Part shown: positions 55,016-62,379 of the stretch, one piece after another
Numbering within the stretch: the stretch's first letter is position 1
Layout of the letters: every line of letters starts with the position of its first letter
Origin: Chlorogloeopsis fritschii PCC 6912
GTDB lineage: Bacteria; Cyanobacteriota; Cyanobacteriia; Cyanobacteriales; Nostocaceae
Direction: 5' to 3'
Assembly (NCBI RefSeq): GCF_000317285.1
Contig: NZ_AJLN01000049.1
Location: 1 to 64,000, forward strand
Length of the DNA stretch: 64,000 nucleotides
Program-made: the position numbers and the translations under genes
The notes under the pieces: model-generated
What the model was told of the DNA's origin: nothing
What the model saw: the letters and a program-made list of their open reading frames with translations, nothing else
The model's database searches: none

Positions 55016-56842
55016 TTATGAATATTCTTCAGTATCTAAGGCATCTGCTAAGTCTAAAGGCTCTTCCACATCAGATGTATCTTCCAAAAACAGAGACAAC
55101 TGCTCTGATTGTGGTTCTAAAACAATTTCCTCTCTCTTGGATACATAATCAACCAGCTTAACCCAGTCAATTTGGTAATTTTTCATAAAGTAACGAGTGA
55201 ATTCCGCTGTCATCTCATTGACTTTTGCAGCATATGTAGCTTTGAATTGCTCGTCTTTCTTTTTCGCCTCCTCATCAATTGGCACAATTATTTCTTGATA
55301 CAGATTTTCATCTCCTGAAATAAAGCTCCAGAAAGCCTGACCAGCATATTTGTAGTAAATCTTATCTGGTTCTTTATCATCCTTCAAAGGTTTCTGGTCT
55401 TTACCATACATACAACCATTGACAGCAATAATGTCACCTGTAACTCCTCGCTCACGTAAAATTTCTTTTGCTTTCTTAAAATTATCCTTCATCTTGTTAA
55501 TCTGGTCAGAGTTACCCCAGTTAGTTCCAGATTTAATGCCTACAATGTAATATACGTTATCACGTTCAAATTCTAAGTCTATGCTTTTCAATTTAGACTT
55601 AAAGCCATTATATAAACTTGAAGATATATGTATAGCAAAACCCTCTAGCAAATTTCCAAAAATGGTTTCTTCTTGAGAGGATAGATAGGCATCAACTATA
55701 CTTTTTACGAAATCTCCAGCAAGCTCAATATTCTTAGCTTTGAACAAATAAGGGTTTTTACGTCTAAGAACATCTTTAAGCTTAAGCTCTCTTAAACTCT
55801 TAAATCTCTCATCATAAAAAGGAGTAAGAACATTCCTAACAAGATAATCATAATAAAGCTGATAATTTGAGTTTGTCATATTGGCATTATTCTGGCTAGG
55901 TGTTTCATCCTCTAGAACTGGCTCTAAAAGTTGCACATTAGTCTTTGTCCGCTCAATATTAAAAGCTGCTAACCTAGCGTATTCTTCTTTAATTTCAATA
56001 CCAATATAATTTCTACCTAATTCCTTTGCTGCCATACCTGATGTGCCAGAACCAAAAAAAGGGTCAAGTACTATATCTCCAGGTTCAGTAAACAATTTAA
56101 TAAACCAAGAAGGGAGAGATTTAGGAAAAGCTGCACTATGATTTTTGTTACCACACTCGGTTGCTAAATGCAGAACATTAGTTGGATAAGCCATCTTACG
56201 GTCTAACCAATTTGATATGTTCTTACCAAAACCACTTTCAACTTTGGAATTATCACGTATTCTATCTGTATCACTTAAGTTCCTAAGACGAGACTTAGCC
56301 CAATCACCCATAGGAACCATAACTCTCTCTTGATACATTTTGAATTTTTTCTGCTTGTTAAACTGTATACAACGTTCCCAAGCATCACGAAAACGATTAG
56401 ACCATTTTCCAGGGTAACAATTTTTTTTATGCCAAATATATTCCTCAGTCCATAACCAACCTTGTTTTTGCATCTCTAAAATCAAATGCAAAACATACGG
56501 ATGTCTTTCTCCGTTAACAACTTTTTCTTTAATATTGAGAATAAAAGAACCATCTTCTTTAAGAACTCTTCTGAGTTCGCAAGCAATCGGAACAAACCAA
56601 TTAACATACTCATCTGGACTAATTCCACCATATGTTTTTTTACGACTATCTGCATATGGAGGTGAAGTAATAACTAAATTAATAGTCTCAGAGGGTATTC
56701 TCCTTAGTACATCTAAACAGTCACCAATAATTATTTTATTATTCCAATTTTGTGGGGTATCTGTGTCTAGTAAACCCACATCCTGAACAACTATTTCATT
56801 TATTTCAGTAAGTACACTACTATTCAACTTTGCTTCTACCAT
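55016..56842 (-). CDS. DNA methyltransferase-restriction endonuclease fusion (type II-like)
   Basis: The 608-residue protein has an N-terminal SAM-dependent DNA methyltransferase with IGDCLDVL, SPPYADSRK (S60-Y63, motif IV) first and DPFFGSGTSGMAA (about 255, motif I) later, so it is of the beta class; SPPY points to N4-cytosine or N6-adenine modification. The second half (about 330-560) has the look of a PD-(D/E)xK-type type II endonuclease: VLTPFYDERFKSLRELKLKD, RRKNPYLFKAKNI, and DLEFERDNVYYIVGIKSGTN, in which K of GIKSG would be catalytic. From memory this resembles PmeII-like enzymes, not checked. The fused order is methyltransferase first. The gene is AT-rich against its neighbours, suggesting horizontal transfer. 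It ends with an acidic tail. Confidence 0.85.
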   Translation of the reverse strand: MVEAKLNSSVLTEINEIVVQDVGLLDTDTPQNWNNKIIIGDCLDVLRRIPSETINLVITSPPYADSRKKTYGGISPDEYVNWFVPIACELRRVLKEDGSFILNIKEKVVNGERHPYVLHLILEMQKQGWLWTEEYIWHKKNCYPGKWSNRFRDAWERCIQFNKQKKFKMYQERVMVPMGDWAKSRLRNLSDTDRIRDNSKVESGFGKNISNWLDRKMAYPTNVLHLATECGNKNHSAAFPKSLPSWFIKLFTEPGDIVLDPFFGSGTSGMAAKELGRNYIGIEIKEEYARLAAFNIERTKTNVQLLEPVLEDETPSQNNANMTNSNYQLYYDYLVRNVLTPFYDERFKSLRELKLKDVLRRKNPYLFKAKNIELAGDFVKSIVDAYLSSQEETIFGNLLEGFAIHISSSLYNGFKSKLKSIDLEFERDNVYYIVGIKSGTNWGNSDQINKMKDNFKKAKEILRERGVTGDIIAVNGCMYGKDQKPLKDDKEPDKIYYKYAGQAFWSFISGDENLYQEIIVPIDEEAKKKDEQFKATYAAKVNEMTAEFTRYFMKNYQIDWVKLVDYVSKREEIVLEPQSEQLSLFLEDTSDVEEPLDLADALDTEEYS

Positions 56843-57126
56843 CTATCAAGACTTTCCTATGCCAATTAGTAGTATAACTTCAAGCATATAAGTAATAATT
56901 CTATATTTTAGTACTTGCAAAAGCTGAGAATCAGTAAACAAGCTATATCTATCAATATTTAGCTTAAATTTAAATAGCCTACTTATCAAAAAAAGTTGTG
57001 GGATTTGCAGCTCTTGCTCATCTACTAAACCCTTTTCATAGGGACTTACCTTGTAGAATATAGCTTTTTATTTATCTATCAAAACTAATTCGTTTTTACA
57101 AGTAACCGCAAATATCATTTTCTCGA
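56843..57126. other. AT-rich interval between fusion R-M gene and tRNA cluster
   Basis: No gene or clear hairpin is seen. The strongly AT-rich composition matches the neighbouring restriction gene and differs from the M48 gene beyond the tRNA cluster, so the border of a transferred segment may lie at the tRNA. Confidence 0.45.
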
Positions 57127-57127
57127 T

Positions 57128-57181
57128 GGTCAGGAGAAGAATCGAACTCCTGTGGTTTCAAGCGAGTCAGATTTCGAGTGA
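57128..57181 (-). pseudogene. 3' half of a tRNA (Ser/Leu-like, anticodon-arm CGA onward)
   Basis: On the minus strand, CTCGAAATC resembles an anticodon loop with CGA, followed by a long variable-arm-like stretch, a T-arm (stem AGGAG and CTTCT around TTCGATT) and a 3' acceptor strand CCTGACC. No matching 5' half with GGTCAGG is found nearby. It directly follows tRNA-Leu(CAA) with a 1-2 base gap. Confidence 0.6.
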
Positions 57182-57264
57182 TGCGGGTGGTCAGAGTCGA
57201 ACTGACATGGGTTTAATCCCGGTAGATTTTGAGTCTACTGCGTCTACCATTTCGCCACACCCGC
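57182..57264 (-). tRNA. tRNA-Leu (anticodon CAA)
   Basis: The minus strand begins GCGGGTGTGGCGAAATGGTA and ends GTTCGACTCTGACCACCCGC, so acceptor ends GCGGGTG and CACCCGC pair. The D-arm has GG(T)A, the anticodon stem-loop is GTAGACTCAAAATCTAC with CAA, the variable arm is long (GGGATTAAACCC) as in class II tRNAs, and the T-arm loop is TTCGACT. CCA is not encoded. Base pairing throughout looks intact. Confidence 0.93.
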
Positions 57265-57269
57265 ATTTA

Positions 57270-57318
57270 AGAGCGCATTTTAATTGTGGTGTCTTTACCA
57301 GTTTCGCCACCCGCCCTT
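57270..57318 (-). pseudogene. 5' half of a tRNA-Leu-like gene
   Basis: On the minus strand, GGGCGGGTGGCGAAACTGGT AAAGACACC resembles the acceptor and D-arm of tRNA-Leu(CAA) next to it, followed by AATTAAAAT, an anticodon-loop-like stretch (TAA), then the match stops. Its first bases also encode the end of the M48 protein. It looks like a degraded tRNA. Confidence 0.6.
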
Positions 57319-58173
57319 ATTTGCAACTTCACTATTATAATCCATTTTTTGTTTTTGCAACAACAAGTTTTCATATTCTTTGCTGCTTGCCCATCGGTCG
57401 ATTTCTCGCGCTCGTAGCACTGGAACTGGATGAGTTAACTGGGCTGTGCGGGCAGCTTTGACCATTTCTCCTAATTCGCTCTTGCTGATGTCATCGTAAG
57501 CACGAGCTTGGGCAATAAAGGCATCTAAGTTCAGTTGGGGTGCGAGGGTAGGTGAGCCACCAGTAAGCTTCATCAACACCGACATGACTGCTTTGGGGTT
57601 TTGGGTTGCTAACAATGCAGCGCGATCGCAAGTAAACTCTGCACAGCGTACCCATTCCAACAATTGTGCCTGTAGGGCTTGAGCAACAAATGCACCAATA
57701 TTAGGCAAAGTTGCCGCTGCTAGTATCAATATATTTACTGGTGTTAAGTAAACACTGTGGTCACACTTAAGATGTCCCAATTCGTGCGCAATTACCGCTT
57801 GAGTTTCCTCTGGTGTGAGCATATCAATTAGGGAAGTATGCACCACAATAAAAGGCTGCTTACCCCGCATGGCAAAAGTATAGGCATTGGGAGCCGGATG
57901 CTGTCTTATATATAGTTGGGGCGGCTCCATATCTAATATTTGGCAGGCTTCCAATAACAGCTTATGTAAATGGGGTAGTTGCTTTTCACCCACTAAAATA
58001 CTAGATGCAATATTTTCTACATAAAAAACCTGCTCCGCCACAGGCCCCAACAAACTCCGGACGATTGTGTCTATGCCAGGGATCTGCTTAAGCGCTTTGG
58101 TTGCTTCTAAGTCTAAGGGATGACGAAACGAGTCTGCTTTTAGACCAATCAGCGGAATTTTGGAGGAGAACAT
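57295..58173 (-). CDS. M48-family metalloprotease
   Basis: From ATG 58173 (MFSSKIPLIGLKADSFRHP) the protein has 292 residues; an upstream ATG at 58218 is possible. The zinc motif HELGH lies in VIAHELGHLKCDHSVYLTP (HExxH) and the third ligand should be the Glu of WVRCAEFTCDRAALL. A hydrophobic stretch follows the zinc motif (VNILILAAATLPNIGAFVAQ). HtpX-like M48 proteins cleave damaged membrane proteins; cyanobacterial single-domain forms have unclear roles. The last residues (NKGGWRNW) are encoded by the tRNA-like half, which implies that the gene's end was rebuilt by the tRNA sequence. Confidence 0.88.
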   Translation of the reverse strand: MFSSKIPLIGLKADSFRHPLDLEATKALKQIPGIDTIVRSLLGPVAEQVFYVENIASSILVGEKQLPHLHKLLLEACQILDMEPPQLYIRQHPAPNAYTFAMRGKQPFIVVHTSLIDMLTPEETQAVIAHELGHLKCDHSVYLTPVNILILAAATLPNIGAFVAQALQAQLLEWVRCAEFTCDRAALLATQNPKAVMSVLMKLTGGSPTLAPQLNLDAFIAQARAYDDISKSELGEMVKAARTAQLTHPVPVLRAREIDRWASSKEYENLLLQKQKMDYNSEVANKGGWRNW

Positions 58174-58325
58174 GACAAGGCCAGTTGGAAACGACGGTAT
58201 TGTAGGTTTGGTCATCAAATCAACCCTACAAAGCTAGTATAACTAGAACAAATGAAAGAAGATTGTTAGTCGTTAATGGTTAATAATTAATAGCAAAACA
58301 AAAATTAACAACTAACCACCAAATT

Positions 58326-58395
58326 CTGCGGGGGCGGGTTTAGAAGATAAATTATCGGTTTTAACCGTTCATATCATCAGCAAAACCCGCTCCTA
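58326..58395. repeat. Family A palindromic element, copy 6
   Basis: CTGCGGGGGCGGGTTTAGAA at the left and CAAAACCCGCTCCTAC at the right, with GATAAATTATCGGTTTTAAC between. It lies at the end of murA and has no B insert. Confidence 0.85.
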
Positions 58396-58414
58396 CTTGG
58401 TTTCTTTTGCTTGT

Positions 58415-59815
58415 CTACCTTTTAGGAGTAATTGATGGTTCGGGGTTAACAGCAGTGGGCGAGACTTCTGTTTGTGCGACAGGAATGGACGTGCGCTTGA
58501 TTTTTGCTCCCAACTGTTGCAATTTTAAATCTAGGCGATCGTAGCCGCGATCCAAATAACGCAGTCCTTGAATAGTCGTTTTGCCATTTGCTGCCAAACC
58601 AGCTACTACTAGAGCTGCTGCTGCTCGCAAGTCAGTGCCAATGACAGGCGCACCAGACAAAATTGGTACTCCTCGGACAATGGCAGTATTACCCTTGACA
58701 CGAATATCTGCTCCCAAGCGATTCAACTCAGAGGCATGGCGTAAGCGGTTCTCAAAAACAGTTTCGTTAATGAGACTGTCACCTTCTGCAATAGATAACA
58801 AAGCCATAAACGGCGCTTGCATATCAGTGGGGAAGCCTGGATGAGGCATGGTTTCAATATCTGTTGCTAACAGTCTTTCGGCTGGCAGAACTCGCAAGCA
58901 GTTAGGTGATTCTTCAACCACGGAAACGCCTATATCTCCCAATTTGGCAATCACTGGGAGCAAAGCATCTGGTGCTACTTGCGAAAGAGTGATTTCTGAG
59001 CGGGTAATGGCTGCTGCTACTAAAAATGTTCCTGCCTCAATGCGATCGGGAATAATACTGTATTCAGTAGAGTGTAGTTTGGGCACACCGACGATGGAAA
59101 TTTTACTCGTTCCAGCACCGTAAATTTTCGCGCCCATCGCTATACAGAAATTTGCTAAATCGACTACTTCTGGCTCGCGGGCTGCATTTTCGATAATTGT
59201 TTCCCCTTCTGCTAGGGTAGCTGCCATCATCAATGTTTCTGTGGCTCCTACACTAGGAATATCTAGATAAATTTTTGCTCCCTTGAGCCTGCGACTGTTT
59301 CCAGGTATGTAAGCATTACAAATACCATGCTCAATTTGCACCTCAGCTCCCATTGCTTGCAATCCCCGGACATGAAGATCCACTGGTCTTGCTCCAATGG
59401 CACAACCACCTGGTAGCGGCATCTGTGCTACTCCTAGACGTGCCAAAATTGGGCCGATCGCAAAAAAGCTCGCCCGCAATTGAGTAACTAGTTCGTAGGG
59501 GGCCTTGGATGATGTAAAGTCGCTAGCATTAATGTCTAAAATGTCCCCATTTCGCTGCAAGCGGACACCTAAAGCTGATAAAACTTGACCCATCCGCTCT
59601 ACATCTACCAATAAAGGTACGTTACGGATGCGGCAGTCTCCCGAACAGAGCAACGCTCCAGCCATAATTACTAGTGCTGAATTTTTTGCCCCGCTAATTT
59701 TTACATGACCTTGCAAATGATGCCCACCCCAGATTTGCAAGACTGAGGAGTCTGCAACAGGTGATAACTTGGCATCTGATAAGCCATTAGAAGAATTAAT
59801 AAGCCGCTCCTCCAA
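58415..59815 (-). CDS. murA: UDP-N-acetylglucosamine 1-carboxyvinyltransferase
   Basis: The 466-residue enzyme transfers enolpyruvate from PEP to UDP-GlcNAc, the first committed step of peptidoglycan synthesis. Features: [19 protein letters not shown] (about 38-56), the nucleophile Cys in [17 protein letters not shown] (fosfomycin site), and [16 protein letters not shown] and [16 protein letters not shown] near the end. The N-terminal 30 residues and a C-terminal Pro-rich tail of about 25 ([16 protein letters not shown]) extend beyond the usual fold. It is alone. Confidence 0.96.
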   Translation of the reverse strand: MEERLINSSNGLSDAKLSPVADSSVLQIWGGHHLQGHVKISGAKNSALVIMAGALLCSGDCRIRNVPLLVDVERMGQVLSALGVRLQRNGDILDINASDFTSSKAPYELVTQLRASFFAIGPILARLGVAQMPLPGGCAIGARPVDLHVRGLQAMGAEVQIEHGICNAYIPGNSRRLKGAKIYLDIPSVGATETLMMAATLAEGETIIENAAREPEVVDLANFCIAMGAKIYGAGTSKISIVGVPKLHSTEYSIIPDRIEAGTFLVAAAITRSEITLSQVAPDALLPVIAKLGDIGVSVVEESPNCLRVLPAERLLATDIETMPHPGFPTDMQAPFMALLSIAEGDSLINETVFENRLRHASELNRLGADIRVKGNTAIVRGVPILSGAPVIGTDLRAAAALVVAGLAANGKTTIQGLRYLDRGYDRLDLKLQQLGAKIKRTSIPVAQTEVSPTAVNPEPSITPKR

Positions 59816-60264
59816 AAAACTATAAAATTTACAAAATTTAAGTTGGTTTCGATTCTACAGTAAAGATTTAATTTGTCTACATTATTGCATTACATCTGTA
59901 AGCGCCATACTGTTTTTTCAGATCATAGAGAGGCTGCTACCAGGTAAAAGCCCTGATATACATAGATTTTTTATATAAGGACAGGTTTTGACACTAGATC
60001 TGGCTCTAGCAAAAGTCAATACTCAGTAAAGGAGACTAGGGATTCGTGACTAGGGACTTAGGAACAAAAGCGAAAAATTATGGAAGAGGCAATAAAGCCC
60101 CCCAAATTTTGCAATCTTCCCTAGTACCCAATCCCATATACCAGATTCTGAATTCCAACTATATATGTTCTTGTGAGTTCTTTAATGGACAAACATGGAA
60201 TTATGACTTGACGTCATTAAAAAATTAAGCGACAATAAAAAACGGTCAATAAAAAGACCCGCTA
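59816..60264. other. Gene-free interval before tRNA-Leu(CAG)
   Basis: AT-rich region that should hold the murA promoter on the minus strand. A GACTAGGGATTCGTGACTAG repeat-like run occurs at about 60035-60054. A 60-codon frame at 60046 is made of this repeat and is not accepted. Confidence 0.5.
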
Positions 60265-60346
60265 GCGGAACTGGCGGAATTGGCAGACGCGCTAGATTCA
60301 GGTTCTAGTGCCGCAAGGCTTCCGGGTTCAAGTCCCGGGTTCCGCA
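60265..60346 (+). tRNA. tRNA-Leu (anticodon CAG)
   Basis: Begins GCGGAACTGGCGGAATTGGC and ends with TCCCGGGTTCCGCA: acceptor GCGGAAC pairs with GTTCCGC. The anticodon arm CTAGA TTCAGGT TCTAG has CAG at 60299-60301, the long variable arm is TGCCGCAAGGCT, and the T-arm is CCGGG TTCAAGT CCCGG. CCA is not encoded. It is intact. Confidence 0.96.
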
Positions 60347-60428
60347 TCTGAATTATGACGTATAAATTATGAATTATGAAAAGTCTTTGTAATTCATAAT
60401 TTAGCATTTGTCATTCATAATTTTTTGA

Positions 60429-61226
60429 ATGTTAACTAGTTTACAGAATCCTTTAGTTAAACAAATTAGAAAACTCCATTCTGCAAAAGAACGGCACAAA
60501 CAGCAGTTGTTTTTGTTAGAGGGTACGCATTTATTGCAAGAAGCTTGTGCGGTGAATTATCCGTTGGTTGTAGCGTGTTGTACTCCACAATGGCAAACAG
60601 CCCATCCCCAGCTGTGGCAAGAAGCTCAGGAAAGATGCGATCGCACAGAAGTTGTGAGCGAGGAGGTAATGGCTGCGATCGCTACCACAGTACATCCAGA
60701 TGGGATAGTAGCAACGGCAAAACGGAGCGATCGCTTTCCTCAAGTATTGTTTAGTGGTTTGGTACTGGCTTTAGAAACAGTTCAAGATCCGGGTAACTTG
60801 GGTACTATGATTCGCACAGCAGCAGCGGCTGGTGCATCTGGATTGTGGCTGAGTGAAGATAGTGTTGATTTAGATAATCCTAAAGTATTGCGTGCCACAG
60901 CCGGACAGTGGTTTCGCCTGCCAATGGCAGTTACTCCGGATTTAAAAGCAACTGTACAGCAAGCCAAGCAAGGGGGAATGCAAGCGATCGCAACTTTGCC
61001 CAGCGCAACTTTAACTTACTGGGAAGTAGACTGGCGTAAACCAAGTCTAATTTTATTGGGAAATGAAGGTGCTGGGTTGTCAGCAGAATTAGCGGCGATG
61101 GCAGATTTACAAGTAAAAATACCCCTCAGCCCTGGGGTAGAGTCATTGAATGTAGCGATCGCCGCTGCACTAATGTTGTATGAGGCACAACGGCAGCAAA
61201 GAGAGGGAACAGAGATTAGGGATTAG
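60429..61226 (+). CDS. TrmH/SpoU-family RNA 2'-O-methyltransferase
   Basis: The 265-residue protein has an N-terminal substrate-binding region starting LTSLQNPLVKQIRKLHSAKE and a SPOUT knot domain with the three motifs ALETVQDPGNLGTMIRTAAA (motif 1), LLGNEGAGLS (motif 2) and KIPLSPGVESLNVAIAAALM (motif 3). It binds SAM in a trefoil knot and methylates ribose 2'-OH in rRNA or tRNA. Target is not readable. It follows tRNA-Leu(CAG) by 82 bp; a link is possible but unproved. Confidence 0.92.
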   Translation: MLTSLQNPLVKQIRKLHSAKERHKQQLFLLEGTHLLQEACAVNYPLVVACCTPQWQTAHPQLWQEAQERCDRTEVVSEEVMAAIATTVHPDGIVATAKRSDRFPQVLFSGLVLALETVQDPGNLGTMIRTAAAAGASGLWLSEDSVDLDNPKVLRATAGQWFRLPMAVTPDLKATVQQAKQGGMQAIATLPSATLTYWEVDWRKPSLILLGNEGAGLSAELAAMADLQVKIPLSPGVESLNVAIAAALMLYEAQRQQREGTEIRD

Positions 61227-61260
61227 GGGCTAGGGGCTAGGGGCTAGGGGACAAGGGGGC
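61213..61260. repeat. GGGGCTA heptamer run
   Basis: GATTAGGGGCTAGGGGCTAG GGGCTAGGGG overlaps the last codons and stop of the TrmH-family gene and leads into a family B' element at 61261-61310 with ends GGGGAGCCAGTGCGTTGC and CACCTGGCGTGAGC. Confidence 0.75.
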
Positions 61261-61337
61261 AGGGGAGCCAGTGCGTTGCTTTGGTTCCCAAAGTTGTAGC
61301 ACCTGGCGTGAGCAGAGGGGCAGAATAACCACTAACT

Positions 61338-61450
61338 ACTGTAAGGGCGGGTTTTAACAACAATCTCTCTAGGATGACGAAATATCTAAATAAACCCGCA
61401 CGGCAGTCGCTACAACGGAGGGAACCTCCGCAACGCGCTGCCTCCCCTAC
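61338..61450. repeat. Composite element: family A copy 7 with family B nested in its right arm
   Basis: Left arm ACTGTAAGGGCGGGTTTTAA, right arm TAAACCCGC cut at 61399, then insert ACGGCAGTCGCTACAACGGA ... CGCAACGCGCTGCCT, then CCCCTAC. The insertion position equals that in copies 4 and 5. The A interior is diverged (CAACAATCTCTCTAGGATGA). Confidence 0.85.
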
Positions 61451-61480
61451 CAATGACTAATGACCAATGACAAATGACTA

Positions 61481-61723
61481 CTAACTATCAGCTTTTTCCT
61501 TCTCTTGTAAATATTGCTCAATATCAGCAACCGCGTCTTCCCAAGCTGCTAAATCAATTACCGAGGTACGATCAGCAAATTGTTCATCATTAATATTATC
61601 ATCTGGCAATTTTGGTATTTCTTCCTCTGCTGAATTTTCTTGCAATATGTGTTGCAGTTCGCCAAGGGACTGCTGAAAATCTTTAGCAGCGGCTTGGCGC
61701 TGTTCATGCTGACTTTGTTCCAT
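61481..61723 (-). CDS. Hypothetical acidic 80-residue protein
   Basis: The start at ATG 61723 (MEQSQHEQRQAAAKDFQQSL) is preferred over one 31 codons earlier, whose extra sequence is unlike a folded protein start. The product is acidic and helical with EELQ..LQEN- and DLAAWEDAVADIEQYLQEK-type stretches. It resembles small uncharacterised cyanobacterial proteins, but I can name no family. It ends close to the composite repeat at 61338-61450. Confidence 0.6.
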   Translation of the reverse strand: MEQSQHEQRQAAAKDFQQSLGELQHILQENSAEEEIPKLPDDNINDEQFADRTSVIDLAAWEDAVADIEQYLQEKEKADS

Positions 61724-61828
61724 AGCTTTGATTTTAAAATTTAAATTGATTTGCAAAAGATGAGCAACAGTTTCTATAAATTTATATCTTGCCAATTGTA
61801 CATTTAACAGGTTCAATCTGTATAAAAT

Positions 61829-62263
61829 TTACATATAACTAGTAATTACATCTGAGTCTTGCACTTGCATAAATTTATCTAGCAACAGACTGGGAATTGG
61901 GCGCGGGCGCATGGACTTAACGTCTACCCATACCCATAGAGCCTCTGCTGTGACTAATAAATCTTCTTGGTTTTGTTTGCGAATTTCGTAGCGTCGTACT
62001 GCACGAGTACCGCGCATTTGCTGTAACCAGGTGGTAACTTCCAAGGTGTCACCTGCTACAGATGGGCGCAGATAGTCAATTTCTACCCGCCGCATCACAA
62101 ATGCACCTCCCAATTGTCGGTAAACATCGAAAGTAACGCCCAAGTGTTCTGAGTGTTCAATTGCAGCTTGTTCTAGGTAATTTTGGTAAACTGCGTTGTT
62201 GACGTGTCCGAGAGTATCCATCTCATAATGTCGAACCCGGAGTAAAGTTTGGAATTTTTGCAT
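61829..62263 (-). CDS. Acyl-CoA thioesterase, 4HBT family
   Basis: The 144-residue hotdog-fold protein has the 4HBT signature RVRHYEMDTLGHVNNAVYQNYLEQA (split: the D of EMDTLGHVNN is catalytic), then FVMRRVEIDYLRPSVAGDTLEV. It hydrolyses aromatic or fatty acyl-CoA. In cyanobacteria a member of this family is the 1,4-dihydroxy-2-naphthoyl-CoA hydrolase of phylloquinone synthesis, so that role is possible but not shown. No men genes are nearby. Confidence 0.88.
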   Translation of the reverse strand: MQKFQTLLRVRHYEMDTLGHVNNAVYQNYLEQAAIEHSEHLGVTFDVYRQLGGAFVMRRVEIDYLRPSVAGDTLEVTTWLQQMRGTRAVRRYEIRKQNQEDLLVTAEALWVWVDVKSMRPRPIPSLLLDKFMQVQDSDVITSYM

Positions 62264-62379
62264 AGATTGATTTGGTATTTGTATGCTTTTTCTATATTAG
62301 TTGCCCCATTTTTTGAAACTGCGGCACTCGCCTGTGAGTACGGAAGCTCAGGGTGTAGCGTAGCGAAACCCTGAGTAGT

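Noticed and set aside
57126-57461. 111-codon frame over the tRNA cluster
   Set aside because: It is an antisense reading of tRNA-Leu, the tRNA halves and the M48 gene end.
60046-60228. 60-codon frame before tRNA-Leu(CAG)
   Set aside because: Begins in a GGGACTA-type repeat and has no protein-like features.
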